This document shows, piece by piece, positions 1 through 8,169 of a stretch of 64,000 nucleotides of DNA. The stretch covers positions 1,426,001 to 1,490,000 of the forward strand of contig NZ_LZEW01000001.1 of the NCBI RefSeq assembly GCF_001676155.1, given 5' to 3'. The position numbers and the translations under genes are program-made. Origin of the DNA: Morganella psychrotolerans (GTDB taxonomy: Bacteria; Pseudomonadota; Gammaproteobacteria; Enterobacterales; Enterobacteriaceae). The notes beneath the pieces were generated by a model, which saw only the letters and a list, made by a program, of their open reading frames with translations, did no database searches and had not been told where the DNA came from. Numbering within the stretch: position 1 is the first letter of the stretch; every line of letters starts with the position of its first letter.

Positions 1-169
1 ACCGCCCGCCTGATCTCACCAGTTGGTTGGCATTACGGGATTCCCGCCGTGCGCGGTGAGTGCGGGTCGGTATCGCCGCCTCATAGGCTTTTATTTGCAG
101 ACGCGAGCGCATCCGTGCCACCTGCCAGCCGGGCGAAACCAGACCGATGACATTATCAATCAGGCTCAC
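1..169 (-). CDS. Phage portal protein, N-terminal fragment (runs off the window)
   Basis: This is the first 56 codons of a lambda gpB-type portal protein, the dodecameric ring at the DNA-entry vertex of the capsid. The start is GTG at 169, overlapping the stop of the preceding gpW-like gene (GTGA). The product begins MSLIDNVIGLVSPGWQVARM and continues with a basic segment (AYEAAIPTRTHRARRES) typical of the N-terminus of this family. The gene order terminase small, terminase large, gpW-like, portal matches lambda. The rest of the gene is left of the window, so its integrity cannot be judged. Confidence 0.8.
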   Translation of the reverse strand, partial: MSLIDNVIGLVSPGWQVARMRSRLQIKAYEAAIPTRTHRARRESRNANQLVRSGGR

Positions 170-384
170 CGCCGGAACCTCACCAGTCTGTAACCCGGCT
201 TCCCGGCGCGGAATGACATCAGACTACTGCGCCGTTTCTCCCAGAATTCGCGCCCTTTGCGGATTTCGCTCAGGCTCTCCATCGACATAGACTGGCCGTT
301 CATCATGACGCTTTTACCCTGTAATACCGCGCACTCTGCCTCCATGTACTGCCGGATCATGTCGTCAATTTCCGCAATAGTCAT
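166..384 (-). CDS. gpW-like head-tail joining protein
   Basis: A 72-residue protein (MTIAEIDDMIRQYMEAECAV...) matching the small joining proteins that lie between terminase large subunit and portal in lambdoid phages. Lambda gpW sits at the portal exit and is needed for tail attachment. I chose the ATG at 384 over an in-frame ATG at 420 because a strong AGGAGG lies just upstream of 384 and because this ATG overlaps the terminase stop (ATGA). The acidic first helix followed by SMSMESLSEIRKGREFW is typical of the group. Some databases label similar proteins as DUF6148; function rests on position. Confidence 0.75.
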   Translation of the reverse strand: MTIAEIDDMIRQYMEAECAVLQGKSVMMNGQSMSMESLSEIRKGREFWEKRRSSLMSFRAGKPGYRLVRFRR

Positions 385-2492
385 ATCCAGCCACCTCCTG
401 ATGGTGAAACGGGCACCCACGCCGAAGCCGTCTTACGTTTTTTCGGCTTCTCCGGTTTAGTGGGTACTGTTGATGAGATAATCGTGGTGTCAGCGGGGAA
501 TGTGGTATTTTCCGGCAGGAGATCAGGCAGCCGCGCCCAGGGCGGCGGCTTCTCCCATTTGATTTTTTCGTACCCTTTCAGAATAACCAGCGCATGAGTG
601 TAGACCATCAGGTCAAAGGCTTCATTTGCGCCTCTGCCGGGCGGCTCCCATTTACCGTTAATGCCACGCTCTTCGTACGTCAGTTCGTCATAAAATGAAT
701 CATCCAGCCAATCCGGAAAATGGACATAGTTCGGTCCGGGCGTATCACGGCTCAGTACGGCAGCAATCCGGTCTTTCAGATTATCCGTCTGCAACAGGTA
801 CAACGGCACATCCCCGGTCGCTTTTGCATGACGATCAGAGCGCCCGGTATTGTCCGGATAGGATTTGGTGATAAGTTTTGATCCGCCCCTGCGGCTACCG
901 CCCTTGAACAGAAACACCTTGCGGCTGAGACCCTCACGGCGGCACTCACGCCAGAATGAATAAGCATTGTCGGTCACACCCGGTTCCCCGCCTGAATCAA
1001 CACCCAGCGCCATAATGCCCATCCGGATCGCCGGATGCGTCCGCAGGGGATAGGTTTTCTCCAGCACATCCGAAATGAGAAGTTTCCAGTCCTCGCGGTA
1101 TGATCCGGGATGGATCCTGACACATTCGCCGCGTTCATCTGTCCGCAGTGATTGCGTGATCTCAAACCGATCCACAATCCAGCGCTCCCCCTTTTCACCG
1201 TATCCGGTGACCTGAACCACAAACCGGCGTTTTTTGCCGCCCTGCACATCCACTGCCGCCACCAGAAAACGGACGCCTTCCGGCACACAACGCACACCGA
1301 GATCTTCTGTTCTCGCCAGCAATTCTTCTGACTGGCGCTGCTCCTGTGAATGTTTCGGTCGGTACGGCAATCCCCAATCCGTGTTGATTACCGTTTTCAG
1401 CGTTTCCTCGCTCAGGGTGAGTTCGTATTCCTGTTCGGCGGTCAGGTATTTATAGACCAGCTGAGACAGCGTCTGATAGGCAGCAGCCGGACCTTCCATC
1501 CAGAACGATGCTACCCGTGAGCGCCGCCCGTCTCCAATGACAGTGCCGTTTTTATCGATCACCTGACCATCTGCCAGCCAGACACCGAGATTATTCAGTT
1601 TTCGTTTTTCATTGCCCGCTATATGACCACGGCAATGCGGACACTCAATGTAAGCGGCTTCACTGGCTGCGACCGGATCAGGGTCGTCCCGGTGACCGGC
1701 AACGGCATCAAAAGCAGGCTGAAAATAGTCGCCGCAGTGCGGACACGGCCAGTACCAGCGCTGACGGTTGCCCCGGTTGTACAGTGACAGAATACCGGTG
1801 GTCGGCGGGGCTTCGTGGGGCGAGGAAGGCGTCCATTTCGGATCAATAATCTCCCGTCCGGGGGAGCTTTCCACCAGCGTCATTCCGGCGGACATAAAGG
1901 TAGTGGTACGTTTGGATGCGAGGGAAAAGGCATCGCCTTCTCCGTCGATATCTTCCGGGAAGCGGTCGTAGTCGGTCAGTGCCACGAAACGGTAATCGGA
2001 GGACGACATAATATTGACTGATGGCCAGCCGATTTTCAGGTAATTACCTGCGCGGAATGTTTTGTCGTGAACGTTGTTGTCGTTGGTACGTGGACTCAGC
2101 CGTTTCGCGACTTCCGGGCTGACGCGAAATGTCCGATCAAGCCGCTTTTTAGAGTGTTCGCGGGCTTTATCTTCGGTCATCTGAATGAGCAGGAAATCTG
2201 CCGGATCACATACAATCGTGTACACAATCCAGCCATCGACAAGCCCCAGCGATTTACCGGTTCGTGCCGGACCGACAAATATCACGGCATCGTACTGACG
2301 GGATGTCAGGCAGTTCATCGGCTCTATAATGTAGGGCGTCAGAGTATCTTCCCACGGTATTGCGCTGCCGCCGCCCATCGGCACCCGCATGTATTTTTTT
2401 ACTGCCGCCGCAACCGGTATCCGGCGCGGAGGTCTTAACAGAACGGAAACGTCACGGCGTATTTGTGCCGCTGATGCATAGCCTGAACTCAT
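381..2492 (-). CDS. Phage terminase large subunit (gpA family)
   Basis: A 703-residue packaging motor of the lambda gpA family. It combines an N-terminal ATPase that translocates DNA into the prohead with a C-terminal endonuclease that cuts at cos. The Walker A motif VGPARTGKS is at residues 73-81. A pair of CPHC motifs around residues 250-290 looks like a zinc-binding insert. Length is slightly above lambda gpA (641). The start overlaps the small-subunit stop (ATGA) and the end overlaps the gpW-like start (ATGA), indicating translational coupling through the packaging genes. The reading frame is intact. Confidence 0.93.
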   Translation of the reverse strand: MSSGYASAAQIRRDVSVLLRPPRRIPVAAAVKKYMRVPMGGGSAIPWEDTLTPYIIEPMNCLTSRQYDAVIFVGPARTGKSLGLVDGWIVYTIVCDPADFLLIQMTEDKAREHSKKRLDRTFRVSPEVAKRLSPRTNDNNVHDKTFRAGNYLKIGWPSVNIMSSSDYRFVALTDYDRFPEDIDGEGDAFSLASKRTTTFMSAGMTLVESSPGREIIDPKWTPSSPHEAPPTTGILSLYNRGNRQRWYWPCPHCGDYFQPAFDAVAGHRDDPDPVAASEAAYIECPHCRGHIAGNEKRKLNNLGVWLADGQVIDKNGTVIGDGRRSRVASFWMEGPAAAYQTLSQLVYKYLTAEQEYELTLSEETLKTVINTDWGLPYRPKHSQEQRQSEELLARTEDLGVRCVPEGVRFLVAAVDVQGGKKRRFVVQVTGYGEKGERWIVDRFEITQSLRTDERGECVRIHPGSYREDWKLLISDVLEKTYPLRTHPAIRMGIMALGVDSGGEPGVTDNAYSFWRECRREGLSRKVFLFKGGSRRGGSKLITKSYPDNTGRSDRHAKATGDVPLYLLQTDNLKDRIAAVLSRDTPGPNYVHFPDWLDDSFYDELTYEERGINGKWEPPGRGANEAFDLMVYTHALVILKGYEKIKWEKPPPWARLPDLLPENTTFPADTTIISSTVPTKPEKPKKRKTASAWVPVSPSGGGWI

Positions 2493-2998
2493 TCCTGAGT
2501 ATCCTCCGCATTTTCCACTTCCGCCGCCAGCAAATCACGGAGTTCATCCACCACATCCTGCGCCAGCAAAATGTGCTCAGGTCGCCAGCCGTGATCACGC
2601 TCCAGCCGATCAGGCCAGGTATCCAGCACCTGTGCCACCGCTTTAATAATGGTTGCCATTTCACGATGAGATTCTTCCGCCGGGATCAGCTGGCGCAGAG
2701 AGGTTTCAAGCTTGATTCGTTCATTTTCAGACTGGAACCAGTCTTTGCGGTCTTTCGGGGACATCTGATCCGGGTCCTGAATGCCGCCGGAGTCTTTCTC
2801 TGCATCAGCACTGAATATTACCGGACCGATGCTACGGAGCGCATAAACCGGATTACCGCGTACCGTTCCGGCTATCGCCACATTTGCATCGAGCAGGCGC
2901 TTTTTGACTGTCCCCCGGTTCAACCCGAATGCTTCAGCAATCTTTGCAACACTCCAGTGATACGCGTCCCCCAGATTGCTGATATTAGACATTGTCAC
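2489..2998 (-). CDS. Phage terminase small subunit (Nu1-like, DUF1441)
   Basis: A 169-residue protein with an N-terminal winged-helix segment (HWSVAKIAEAFGLNRGTVKKR, about residues 14-34) that would bind the cos site, followed by a helical region that contacts the large subunit. It matches the DUF1441/Nu1 group of small terminases. MTMSNIS gives two possible ATG starts (2998 and 2992). It is the first gene of the late packaging operon. The roughly 475 bp upstream carry no minus-strand gene; instead a plus-strand AT-rich cargo gene faces the opposite way. Confidence 0.88.
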   Translation of the reverse strand: MTMSNISNLGDAYHWSVAKIAEAFGLNRGTVKKRLLDANVAIAGTVRGNPVYALRSIGPVIFSADAEKDSGGIQDPDQMSPKDRKDWFQSENERIKLETSLRQLIPAEESHREMATIIKAVAQVLDTWPDRLERDHGWRPEHILLAQDVVDELRDLLAAEVENAEDTQE

Positions 2999-3475
2999 CT
3001 CACACTGTCAGGTGGTTTCCTTATTTATTGATTAAAATCAGACGGATAAACAACACTGAGATGACAGTCCAAAATGGGTTTTGTCACCTGAATATTGTAT
3101 TTTTAAAGAAATATCAGAGAGTTAGCAGACCTGCTGCTGACAGCATGAAAATCAGAAAACCAGCCGTTTCCCGTGAGGTCGCCGCCCCGTGGTTGGGGTG
3201 GGGGGTTGGGAGTACCTTTTCATAAATATGTATTTAATACAAATAGTTATAAGGTTCATCACGGTTATTTCCAATGATTACGACTTCTGCCCTGCTAATG
3301 GTTCTCCCCCCTGTATTAATGTGCTCATCACAGTAACCACTGCGATCAGTTATTGTCTTTACGCAGCCGCATTTGCGGCAGGCGCGGAGGATGTGTGGTG
3401 GCACTATTGAACTCTCTTATGACTAACTTTATAGTAGAAACAATAAAATTTTCACATTCAGGAAAAGGTTATTTC
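2999..3475. other. Intergenic stretch without a gene
   Basis: No convincing gene on either strand. It contains a G-rich patch (GGTTGGGGTGGGGGGTTGGG, around 3191-3210) and then falls to AT-rich DNA that leads into the DUF2971 gene. Only short shadow frames are present. Confidence 0.6.
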
Positions 3476-4394
3476 ATGACGATGTTGTATAAATATACTA
3501 ATTGTGATTTAGGTTTACGTATCATAGATAATCAGTCATTTCACTGGTCCGCAGTTTCAAGTTTTAATGATCCATTCGAGTGTCTTTATTTAACTGAAAA
3601 TAACATTAAGACACGCGCGAGAACAATAGCTGTTTGTTTATCAATAAACCATCCTATTTTGCAAACTGAAAAAAATTGCTCATTTAATTAAAAATTATAG
3701 CCACATACCAGAAATTATTGCACTATCTGAATTACGTAACCTTATAAAGGAATGCCATTCTGAATACACTAATAACAAAACAAAAGACTGTTATTTTAAT
3801 ATAGAAAGAAAAATATATAACCTGATAATAGATAAGAAAAATAAAATACTTGAATCAAAGTCGGTATTCCATAAAAGCTTTTATTCAAATGCATCAAAGG
3901 TTGTTTTTGATAAAAGAGGTATTCTATGCCTATCTAAATCTAAAAATAATATTTTAATGTGGTCTCATTATTCACACAACCATAGCGGAGTTATGTTTGA
4001 ATTAAATAAGGATAATTTTAATTTAAATAAATCAGTATCCATGCATGATATAATGTATCAAAGTGATACCCCTGTATGTAGTTACAATGAACTCCTTAGT
4101 ATAAACACTAGTTTATCTAGTGATGAAAACCTATTTAAAAAGAGTATATTAACAAAATCATCCTCATGGTCATATGAAGAAGAAGTTAGATTAATCAGAG
4201 CGATCACAAATGAAAATAGATTATTTTCATTTCCTAAAGAATCATTTAACGCCATTTATCTTGGCTGTAAAATAAAAGATGAAGAGAGAGAAGAAATCAT
4301 CAGCAAGGTAAAAGAAAAATTACCTAACACATTATTATTCCAAACAGAAATCAATGGTGATAATTATAACTTAGATTATTATACAGTCCAATAA
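3476..4394 (+). pseudogene. DUF2971-family cargo protein, frameshifted
   Basis: When read through one base, this gives a 305-residue DUF2971 protein of unknown biochemical function. The start is MTMLYKYTNCDLG with the family signature WSAVSSFNDPFECLYL near residue 30. The second half carries LMWSHYSHNHSGVMFEL and SSWSYEEEVRLIRA, both hallmark DUF2971 blocks. The frame breaks at an A7 run (3669-3675); six A's would make it continuous (QTEKIAHLIKNYSH). It lies opposite to the flanking late genes, between lysis and packaging, and is far more AT-rich than its neighbours, so it looks like an acquired cargo gene. DUF2971 genes are often seen in mobile and defence-like contexts, but no activity can be claimed here. 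Confidence 0.75.
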
Positions 4395-4466
4395 CTATAG
4401 ATAATACAAATAAAAAACGGAAAAATAGTCACCTATCGTTGTTGTTCAATTTCCCATATTGTACGC

Positions 4467-5000
4467 CTATCGTGATTGCAGCTTCCCGTTACGCTCTACA
4501 TCTGCTTTCCTGATACCCATTAACTGCCCATTCGCGTTATCCAGCGCAGTCAACAGTGGTTCTATCCACTCAACCGCCCGGCAATATGTCAGTCGGCGGG
4601 TGGCAACGGAGCCAGTACCGGTTGTGTCAGTGATGCCGGGAGCGGAACGCATTGCTGATTCACGGATGGCGTAGGTGTGACTGAGCAACCCGTCAGCAAC
4701 AGGCTGAGGAATATACAGATTACAGGTAGACTCTTTACGGATGATGGTGCGGTATTCAATCTGTTTCTCCTGTGATTTAGCATCTGCCTGCATGCTCCGA
4801 CTGGCGTTTGCGGCAGCGGCTCGATCAAATATATCGAAGCTGGTGTAGGCATTATCAATCACCTTTTGCTGATCAGTGATTACCTTGTCTTTGTGCTGCC
4901 CTTCCGATTGCCCGGCTGACAGCAGGCTGAACATCCACAGCCCGAAGAACACCACACCCCACAGCCAGCCATTGAGTAAGACCGAAAGTACATTCTTCAT
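4467..5000 (-). CDS. Rz-like inner-membrane spanin
   Basis: A 177-residue protein with one N-terminal membrane segment (about residues 10-28, GWLWGVVFFGLWMFSLLSA) and a hydrophilic, helix-prone periplasmic part. This is the layout of Rz, the inner-membrane spanin that fuses inner and outer membranes in the last lysis step. Its ATG overlaps the stop of the small lipoprotein upstream (ATGA). The outer-membrane partner Rz1 is embedded within it in another frame. Sequence is only loosely like lambda Rz, so the assignment rests mainly on topology, order and the nested Rz1. Confidence 0.78.
   Translation of the reverse strand: MKNVLSVLLNGWLWGVVFFGLWMFSLLSAGQSEGQHKDKVITDQQKVIDNAYTSFDIFDRAAAANASRSMQADAKSQEKQIEYRTIIRKESTCNLYIPQPVADGLLSHTYAIRESAMRSAPGITDTTGTGSVATRRLTYCRAVEWIEPLLTALDNANGQLMGIRKADVERNGKLQSR
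4589..4783 (-). CDS. Rz1-like spanin lipoprotein, nested in Rz
   Basis: A small proline-rich lipoprotein in the +1 frame inside Rz. The lipobox LLLTGC directs the mature Cys1 to the outer membrane, and the mature part is rich in proline (SVTPTPSVNQQCVPLPASL), as in lambda Rz1. I place the start at the ATG of MLNHRRNRLN (4783); a TTG a few codons later is a possible alternative. A longer frame begins at 4858 but would give an unusually long signal sequence. Nested Rz/Rz1 pairs are a hallmark of lambdoid lysis cassettes. Confidence 0.8.
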   Translation of the reverse strand: MLNHRRNRLNTAPSSVKSLPVICIFLSLLLTGCSVTPTPSVNQQCVPLPASLTQPVLAPLPPAD

Positions 5001-5155
5001 AGCTCTTCACACTTGTAATGAATCACCCCAGCCTGCGGATGTCCCGGCAGCGGCTTACAGTAATTCGGAAGTGAATACAGATAACAACCTGCCAGAAGAC
5101 TGGCTGTGAGTAAGATAATAGCGAGAATAATCAATGCTACAGGGTTCCGCGACAT
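4997..5155 (-). CDS. 52-residue lysis-cassette lipoprotein
   Basis: A short gene wedged between endolysin and Rz. It encodes [20 protein letters not shown] followed by LAGC, a clear lipobox with Cys24 as the mature N-terminus. The 29-residue mature part ([20 protein letters not shown]...) contains three cysteines. The ATG lies inside the last codons of the endolysin gene and the stop overlaps the Rz start (ATGA), so it is tightly coupled on both sides, which supports its being real. I do not recognise a named family. It could be an additional outer-membrane lysis factor beside Rz1. Confidence 0.72.
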   Translation of the reverse strand: MSRNPVALIILAIILLTASLLAGCYLYSLPNYCKPLPGHPQAGVIHYKCEEL

Positions 5156-5583
5156 ACTGCATTCTCCGTTTCGCGCCGGTTAATCAGCCCCTGCCATTGT
5201 TTACCACCGGCGAATATCCAGCGCTTCATTTCGCCACAGGCTCCGGTAATATCACCGGCATTCAGTTTGCGCAGCATCGTGGAGCGGGAAAACGCACCTG
5301 TCCCGATGTTGTAAACAAAAGAATAAATAGCCGCACGGATATTATCGTCAATCTGCACCTTTATCATCGGGTCAACGGTGCGGCGAACTTTTGTAAGATC
5401 CTCATGCAGTAAATTCAGGCATTCCGTTTTTGTGTACGTCTTACCGGGCTGAATATCTTTTCCGGTATATCCGTAACAAACCGTAAGGACACCGGCTACA
5501 TCCTTATAAGGTGTATATTTCACGCCCTCTAACGTCTGGATCATAAAAAAGGCGGCGGTAACAGCGCCACCAGCAGCCAACAA
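5137..5583 (-). CDS. Endolysin, GH24 lysozyme, R21/SAR type
   Basis: A phage lysozyme that cleaves the glycan strands of peptidoglycan. The catalytic E-D-T arrangement is visible as Glu19 (QTLEGVKY), Asp28 (YKDVAG) and Thr34 ([12 protein letters not shown]). The N-terminus ([16 protein letters not shown]) is a weakly hydrophobic signal-anchor-release segment as in phage 21 endolysins, allowing export by Sec and slow release. The 5' end is uncertain: 5583 is only a TTG, while the family's conserved N-terminus appears to continue upstream in frame ([12 protein letters not shown]). An ATG at 5603 is one base out of frame, so a one-base loss between 5584 and 5600 would explain the missing start. 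Confidence 0.85.
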   Translation of the reverse strand: MLAAGGAVTAAFFMIQTLEGVKYTPYKDVAGVLTVCYGYTGKDIQPGKTYTKTECLNLLHEDLTKVRRTVDPMIKVQIDDNIRAAIYSFVYNIGTGAFSRSTMLRKLNAGDITGACGEMKRWIFAGGKQWQGLINRRETENAVCRGTL

Positions 5584-5609
5584 TACTATTTTACGGATGA
5601 CATTATTTT

Positions 5610-5807
5610 TTATGATGCTTTCCTCTTGTTCTGAGCAAATGATCTTTGCGCTTGTAATACCAGTTCACTAAAAAAAGTACCGACAGTACAGATAATCCCG
5701 ACGATTACTGCCCATTGATCTAAAGACAGAACGCCAAGTACAGATGTAATTAACCCCCATGTATAAGCCGTGGGGCTGGAATATTTATCAAGCATGAAGA
5801 TATTCAC
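5610..5807 (-). CDS. Holin, class II
   Basis: A 65-residue membrane protein with two hydrophobic segments (about residues 13-30 and 33-52: [35 protein letters not shown]) and a basic C-terminal tail ([11 protein letters not shown]). This is the phage 21 S-type holin layout; pinholins of this class depolarise the membrane and release SAR endolysins, matching the endolysin encoded next. The frame opens with GTG at 5807, with ATG four codons later (5795). A short inverted repeat CACACC-GTAT-GGTGTG (5805-5820) covers the first start, so start choice may be RNA-structure dependent. Confidence 0.82.
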   Translation of the reverse strand: MNIFMLDKYSSPTAYTWGLITSVLGVLSLDQWAVIVGIICTVGTFFSELVLQAQRSFAQNKRKAS

Positions 5808-5967
5808 ACCGTATGGTGTGTTTCCTGTGTTGAAGATCCTGCGCTGTAAATATCGGAGAGCCGTTATCCGGAAATTACCGGGTTCAGAATTTAGTCATGA
5901 TCACTACTGACAAATTCTGTCACTCACAGGGTCTATGATGAATAAAATGAAACAATCAGGAGGCATT

Positions 5968-6348
5968 ATGTTTAAACCAGACAGCATTATTTTGTACGTC
6001 AGCGATGTTGACGAAAGCACCCGTTTTTATGCCGGTCTGCTCGACGCGAAGCCAATTGAGCAATACAGTGAGTTTTCCGTTTTTGCATTATCTGACAATA
6101 TGATTTTAGGGCTTCAGGCTAAATCCGGAATAGATCCTAAACCTCAGCCTCAATTTGGTGGCGTTGAAATATGTATGTCCGATGTCAGTCATCAGGATGT
6201 TGATGATATATACAGCAAGTGGTGTGACCGGGGAGTTGAGATTATTATGAAGCCGACAACGCTGGATTTTGGTTATACTTTTGTAGCAATAGATCCGGAC
6301 GGACACCGGCTGAGAGTCTGTGCTACAGATACGTCCAATATTGATTAA
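5968..6348 (+). CDS. VOC/glyoxalase-superfamily protein (prophage cargo)
   Basis: A 126-residue protein of the vicinal-oxygen-chelate fold: a single pair of beta-alpha-beta-beta-beta modules, opening MFKPDSIILYVSDVDESTRF and closing with the typical FVAIDPDGHRLRVC strand. VOC members include glyoxalases, dioxygenases and antibiotic-binding proteins; the substrate is not predictable here. The ATG at 5968 is preceded by a good AGGAGG, which outranks an in-frame ATG at 5935. It faces opposite to the late genes and has no role in phage growth, so it is probably lysogenic cargo. Confidence 0.8.
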   Translation: MFKPDSIILYVSDVDESTRFYAGLLDAKPIEQYSEFSVFALSDNMILGLQAKSGIDPKPQPQFGGVEICMSDVSHQDVDDIYSKWCDRGVEIIMKPTTLDFGYTFVAIDPDGHRLRVCATDTSNID

Positions 6349-6378
6349 GCATACATGCCATCCGGGAGTGCCGGGAAA

Positions 6379-7419
6379 TTAAAGCGACAATATTTCAGCT
6401 TTAGTCTGCTCAAAGCGCTCTTTTTCCAGCTCCACGCCAAGCACCCGGCGGTTATTTTTCAGTGCCGCTTTTATTGTCGCACCTGATCCCATAAAAAAAT
6501 CAGCAACCAAATCACCTTCGCGGCTGCTGGTTTTAATAATGTGCTCCATCATATCAGCCGGTTTTTCACAAGGATGCTTTCCGGCATAAAACGGAACCGG
6601 CGGAAATGTCCATACATCGATATAAGGCACATCAACTGAAACGGAAAAATAACGACGGAGTAACTGGTATTGTTCAGATTGCTCATGAAACTTATTTCGC
6701 AATTCATCCTGCTCACGGATTAAATCAGCATACTCCCGGTTCAGTAAATTAGTCAGTTGACGTTCATCTGCTACTCGCTGAAAAAGTACCTGTAATTTTT
6801 GGTAATCACCAATAGCAGGCAATTGCCACTGACTGTATCCGAACCAGTGTGATGACATCTGTTTGCCGGTTGCCCGGTGAATATCTTTTATGCTGATATT
6901 CAGCGCATCACGCGCCTGCCGGAAATAATCAATCAACGGGGTAAATACACTTTTTTTCAAATCATTCTGCCGCTGGTGATATTCACTGCACTTACCTTTA
7001 ACCGGTCCACGATAATGCTCGGCAAATAAAATCCGCTCCGTAGAAGGAAAGTAACTGCGCAATTTGTCCTTACCCTGTCGTTGCCACCGCCCGGAAGGTT
7101 TTGCCCATATAATATGGTTCAGAACATTAAACCGCTCGCGCAGCAGCAACTCAGTATCGGCTGCCAGCCGGGAACCACAAAACAGGTACAGGCTGCCATT
7201 GGGTTTCAGTACCCGCCAGAATTCAGCCATCATTTCATCCAGCCATGAGAGATAAGCAGAAACATCCGTCCATTGGTTATCCCAGGCACAGCTTTTTACC
7301 TGAAAATAAGGCGGGTCTGTGGCGATTAAATCAATACAATTATCGGGGAGTGTTTTGATATAACTGAGGGAATCATCGTTGATTAAAAACGGTACATTTG
7401 ATACAGATATTTCATCCAT
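6379..7419 (-). CDS. DNA N6-adenine methyltransferase, beta-class
   Basis: A 346-residue DNA methyltransferase. The catalytic motif DPPY (residues 35-38) precedes the S-adenosylmethionine motif FMGSGAT near the C-terminus, the order typical of beta-class N6-adenine and N4-cytosine enzymes. A central insert of about 110 residues (SEYHQRQNDLKK... to ...LRRYFSV) would be the target-recognition region. No restriction endonuclease gene lies beside it, so it is an orphan phage methyltransferase, probably protecting phage DNA or altering methylation in the lysogen. The recognition sequence cannot be read from the protein. Confidence 0.88.
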   Translation of the reverse strand: MDEISVSNVPFLINDDSLSYIKTLPDNCIDLIATDPPYFQVKSCAWDNQWTDVSAYLSWLDEMMAEFWRVLKPNGSLYLFCGSRLAADTELLLRERFNVLNHIIWAKPSGRWQRQGKDKLRSYFPSTERILFAEHYRGPVKGKCSEYHQRQNDLKKSVFTPLIDYFRQARDALNISIKDIHRATGKQMSSHWFGYSQWQLPAIGDYQKLQVLFQRVADERQLTNLLNREYADLIREQDELRNKFHEQSEQYQLLRRYFSVSVDVPYIDVWTFPPVPFYAGKHPCEKPADMMEHIIKTSSREGDLVADFFMGSGATIKAALKNNRRVLGVELEKERFEQTKAEILSL

Positions 7420-7744
7420 AAATAAGGATAACCTTATATTTTTATTGTTTACATATATATCATGATTGATTTCAGAAAGGACATCATCTTATTGAATTAT
7501 ATTCAATAACAGGCAGATATAAAAATCTCATTATTTGACAAAACTACAACAATTTTATTCATATTACAAGCATGCAGCCAGAAATAAAATTTAAAAGTAT
7601 CACACTCGAGTAGTCATTTAAATTTCTATGTGACATGGATATCTTGTTTGTATATTATCTCACTGCGTTAACTTTCATAATTACATTTAAATAAATTACA
7701 CCGATATTGTTATTCTTAAAATAATTAGATTAAGGATGTTTTTG
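7420..7744. other. AT-rich divergent intergenic region
   Basis: About 325 bp between the divergent methyltransferase and YecR-like genes. No gene is visible. It is very AT-rich and presumably carries promoters for both, but I see no site I can name with confidence. Confidence 0.5.
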
Positions 7745-8061
7745 ATGAAAAGGATTTTTATTATTGCTCTCTGTTCATTGCTTCTCACCGGATGTGTTGT
7801 AAAAAAAGGAAATGACGGCCATCGGAGGAAGTAAAGCCGATGGAACGGTAAAGATGGGATATATATTCGGAGCATTTGAGATCCCTCAGATTGATGTATA
7901 CCAGGCATCTGAATTAGCTGCAAAAAAAATGCTCCGTATGGGGATATACAGGGGCTGAAGCATTTGGCGGGCAGACACGCCGCTGTACGCAAATGGATAG
8001 ATGGGGAATTTGTAACAGGACTGAGGTTTCAGTCGAATTTCAATGTATTGGCGGGAAATAA
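7745..8061 (+). pseudogene. YecR-like lipoprotein, two frameshifts
   Basis: Begins MKRIFIIALCSLLLTGCVV with lipobox LLTGC, after AAGGATG at a suitable distance. Removing one A from the A7 run at 7801-7807 and one from the A8 run at 7922-7929 yields a continuous protein of 104 residues. It contains AIGGSKADGTVKMGYIFGAF, EIPQIDVYQASELAAKKC and GAEAFGGQTRRC, closely following E. coli YecR, a lipoprotein of the flagellar regulon whose function is unknown. As written the frame stops after 29 residues. Its position beside Q suggests a captured cargo gene. Confidence 0.75.
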
Positions 8062-8111
8062 CCCGTTAATTAAGATAATATTTAATACAAAATAAAATAG
8101 ATTATTACTAA

Positions 8112-8144
8112 TTTAAATAGGGAGAGTTCATCTCCCTATTTAAA
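8112..8144. terminator. Bidirectional hairpin between YecR-like gene and Q
   Basis: A near-perfect inverted repeat, AAATAGGGAGA-GTTCA-TCTCCCTATTT, with at least 12 paired bases and A/T flanks. It lies between the convergent ends of the lipoprotein gene and the antiterminator gene and could terminate both. Confidence 0.65.
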
Positions 8145-8169
8145 CCATGACTACCGGGATGATGAATTA

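Noticed and set aside
7696-7992. 98-residue minus-strand frame opposite the YecR-like lipoprotein
   Set aside because: It is antisense to a recognisable lipoprotein, has no ribosome site and no coding-like composition.
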